From NCBI GenBank assembly GCA_900169235.1, contig FWCC01000273.1:331-46756 (forward strand): DNA of 46,426 nt, read 5' to 3'. The position numbers and the translations under genes were made by a program. The notes under the pieces were generated by a model. The model saw only the letters and a list, made by a program, of their open reading frames with translations, did no database searches and was not told the origin of the DNA. Numbering within the stretch: the stretch's first letter is position 1; each line of letters opens with the position of its first letter. Positions 44,290 to 46,426 of this stretch are shown piece after piece. Source of the DNA: Zarea fungicola (Eukaryota > Ascomycota > Sordariomycetes > Hypocreales > Cordycipitaceae).

Positions 44290-45767
44290 CTTTCGGTTTT
44301 TTTTTTGTCTTGATTTTTGATGCTGGAGGCCCGAGGGGAAACCGGTAGTTAAATACCTACGTCTGCATGTGAGTTCTTTGATGCTAAGAAAAAATGCGGG
44401 GAGATTGTTATTAGTACGCCCGAGCCGTAATACAAGGCGAAGTGTAGATACTACGTTATGTACCTATTTATACACTTTCGCGCCGCATTGCTGTCCCACA
44501 GACCACCTCTTATATTTGAACCTGCCCAGAATCACGTTGGCCTTTTTTGTGTGCCTTGGGTCAATTCAGCCACATTTTATTAGTTAGGAAATCGCAAGCC
44601 GTGCTAGGGCCGTTGCCCAGCCAGCGTGCGACATTTTACAGCGCGAACGCTGTAACAAAAGTGAGGCTAGCTAACAGAATTCGAGGCGCAGTTGATCGGC
44701 GGTAAGCTTCTTGCCAGGTTCGCTCTCCCACGAGCTTAGTAGGCGTTATTGAGACTGGGAAGATAATGAGATTTCAGACTTGCTCGCACTCAATGACGTA
44801 CTTCAGGCAGAGTTGAGGGGCTCTATGAAGAGCGAATGTATGCCTGTCGAGCTTGTGAGCTAAGATCCGCCATTAACACCATATACAGCGCATTGTATGA
44901 GAGGAAAATGGAAATGGCAGGCTGCAAAGAAGACGGAGAGAACATTTTTGTCTGTCCGATGAAACCAATTAACTTCTTGGCAAGAGGGAAAGGAAGAGGT
45001 TAGCTGGGAAAAAGAAAAAGGATTTCGGTGAATTTAATTTCATAAATACTAAGTAAGCTTTATTAAATACTTCTCCATCTAGCAATATTTTTTCCCAAGG
45101 CGTAACCTAAGCCTGAATGACACTACAAAAGGGTGCACAGCTTGACAAAGGATTTGCAAATCCATCATGTAAAAAACCAGCAACAGGCACCTCTTTATTA
45201 ATAATTAGCTAACTAGGCGTTTGGCAGCTAAAAGTGGCGCTTCTCTCATTGATACTTGCTGTTACGGGTTTCAAAATTCACCAAGAAGGTAATAAAATTT
45301 AGAGCTAGGCAACTGGTGAAAACGCGGAGGGCAAATTTACTGGCCTTATTTGAGTCATTTGGGATAGCGGAAAGTGAGGATGAAGAGCCCGCTTGAGGCG
45401 GTGTTGGCAACACTAGTTACCACAGACTGGTCGTTGTGTAGCATGCCGCGCGAGAATTAAAACGCAGAATTCTGTCGAGAAGCTATGGTTGTTACAAAGC
45501 GAAAGCAAATGGGTGATTTGTACAATCTGGCAGGGTCTGAATCTAAAACCAGCGAGCCTGCCTTTAGAAGCGAGCTTAGGACCAAAGACAACGCGAACAG
45601 AATTCCCTTCAATAGGATGTTCACATGAAGGACTTATTGTCAGTCATTATTACGTAGAGTAGGAATTACATATAGATATAATACAGTTAATTGGCTAAAG
45701 AAAGAAGCTATAGAGGGACTGTATAAGGATACATAATAGGGTCATTACCTCTGCTAACCTTTCTACT

Positions 45768-45875
45768 GATTCTGTTAATTCCATTGATTCTGTTAATTCC
45801 ATTGATTCTGTTAATTCCATTGATTCTGTTAATTCCATTGATTTTGTTAATTCCATTGATTCTGTTAATCCTATT
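45768..45875 (+). repeat. 18-bp minisatellite, six copies
   Basis: The unit GATTCTGTTAATTCCATT is repeated six times; copy 5 has one change and copy 6 has two. Because 18 is divisible by three, minus-strand frames stay open through it (Met-Glu-Leu-Thr-Glu-Ser or Asn-Gly-Ile-Asn repeats), but no domain or start context supports a gene. Confidence 0.93.
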
Positions 45876-46166
45876 AGTGCTATTAACGCTGCTGTCAATT
45901 GCCAGGTTTAATAGAGTGCTTGTTTTCAAGGAAGAAGGGCAGGGCCAATAATAAAGGACCAGGGCAAATTGGTTAGGTGTTAGGTGACTACTGGTAGCAG
46001 GTAGGTAGTAGTTAGGAAGAGGCGGTAGACAGGGCCGTCACGTGGGAAGGATGGTATATTGCAGGCCGCTGGCACGTGTACCTTCGACCAGCCAACGATA
46101 ATTCCTTTCCACTAAGTGCCCCGTACATTTGTGAATACAGGCACTCTCCTTCATTGAACCTTACAG

Positions 46167-46409
46167 CCTCAGCGAGCCGCCAACACCATCTGCAAGAAAG
46201 GGCGATAAGAGCCAAAATGCAGCAGAAGTGCCTTCATGGCCACGACCAAGTCTCGTTATCCGCGTCATGCCTAGCTAGGAGAGCCTCAGCAAGCCACCAA
46301 CACTACCTCCAATAAAGGGGCGATAAGAGCCAAGATGCAGCAGAAGAAGTGCCTTCATGGCCACGATGCTCACAAGTCTCGTCATCCGCGTCATGCCCAG
46401 CTAGGAGAG
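46167..46409 (+). repeat. Tandem duplication of about 120 bp
   Basis: Copy 1 (46167-46283, 117 bases) and copy 2 (46284-46409, 126 bases) both run from CCTCAGC to AGCTAGGAGAG, sharing GGGCGATAAGAGCCAA, ATGCAGCAGAAG and GTGCCTTCATGGCCACGA. Copy 2 has short insertions, including an extra AAG. The motif CTCGTCATCCGCG recurs once more at the window end, so a further partial copy may follow. Confidence 0.85.
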
Positions 46410-46426
46410 GGGACTCGTCATCCGCG

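Larger units (their letters stand above)
44290..46426. other. Repeat-rich right end
   Basis: 2.1 kb without a supportable gene. It holds an 8-bp stem with a CGAA loop at 44636-44655, an AT-rich stretch, an 18-bp minisatellite (45768-45875) and a tandem duplication running to the window edge. Confidence 0.55.

Overview
The window is nuclear DNA from a filamentous ascomycete. The genes carry short spliceosomal introns (42-91 nt, plus one of 787 nt) with GT..AG ends and CTAAC/CTGAC-type branch sites. Housekeeping genes are typical Pezizomycotina families. The mix of families and the gene density suggest a sordariomycete, perhaps Hypocreales; no species is claimed. I rebuilt 13 protein-coding genes exon by exon. 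In every spliced model the exon lengths sum to a multiple of three and end at a stop.

Left third (1-16.1 kb): an accessory, gene-poor region. Two divergent genes for secreted proteins sit here. One is a WSC-domain/GH3 beta-xylosidase-like glycosidase (3314-6047, minus). The other is a right-handed beta-helix protein with a C-terminal B-type mannose-lectin domain (7283-8905, plus). They share a 1.2 kb divergent promoter and are flanked on both sides by copies of the same degenerate repeats (373-545 with 11131-11300; 2608-2690 with 10150-10250 and an inverted copy at 11588-11655). The 7 kb after the lectin gene hold only repeat remnants, including DEAD-box-like fragments and a 17-bp x 6 minisatellite.

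Middle (16.1-38.5 kb): a conserved housekeeping block. In order: Pal1 cell-morphology protein, Usb1 U6 snRNA phosphodiesterase, Cks1 CDK regulatory subunit and Ero1 ER oxidase (all plus); a UVRAG/Vps38-type PI3-kinase complex subunit (plus); then on the minus strand Rtc1/Sea2 (WDR24) of the SEA/GATOR2 complex, the exon-junction protein Y14/RBM8A, ribosomal protein eS30, and a seven-transmembrane protein with a C-terminal RGS domain. The Vps38-like and Rtc1/Sea2 genes, both linked to autophagy and vacuolar/TORC1 signalling, lie tail to tail.

Right end (38.5-46.4 kb): a 4.3 kb gap upstream of the RGS gene with no recognisable gene but an inverted repeat, then a small secreted protein of unassigned function (42818-43464, plus), a NUDT15-like Nudix hydrolase (43651-44289, minus), and a repeat-rich end with an 18-bp x 6 minisatellite and a tandem duplication of about 120 bp.

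I found no prokaryotic-style system, CRISPR array, rRNA or convincing tRNA. The most unusual items are the repeat-bracketed pair of secreted carbohydrate-active genes, the beta-helix/lectin and WSC/GH3 domain fusions, the 33-nt first exon with a 787-nt intron in pal1, and several splice sites where the nearest AG must be skipped.
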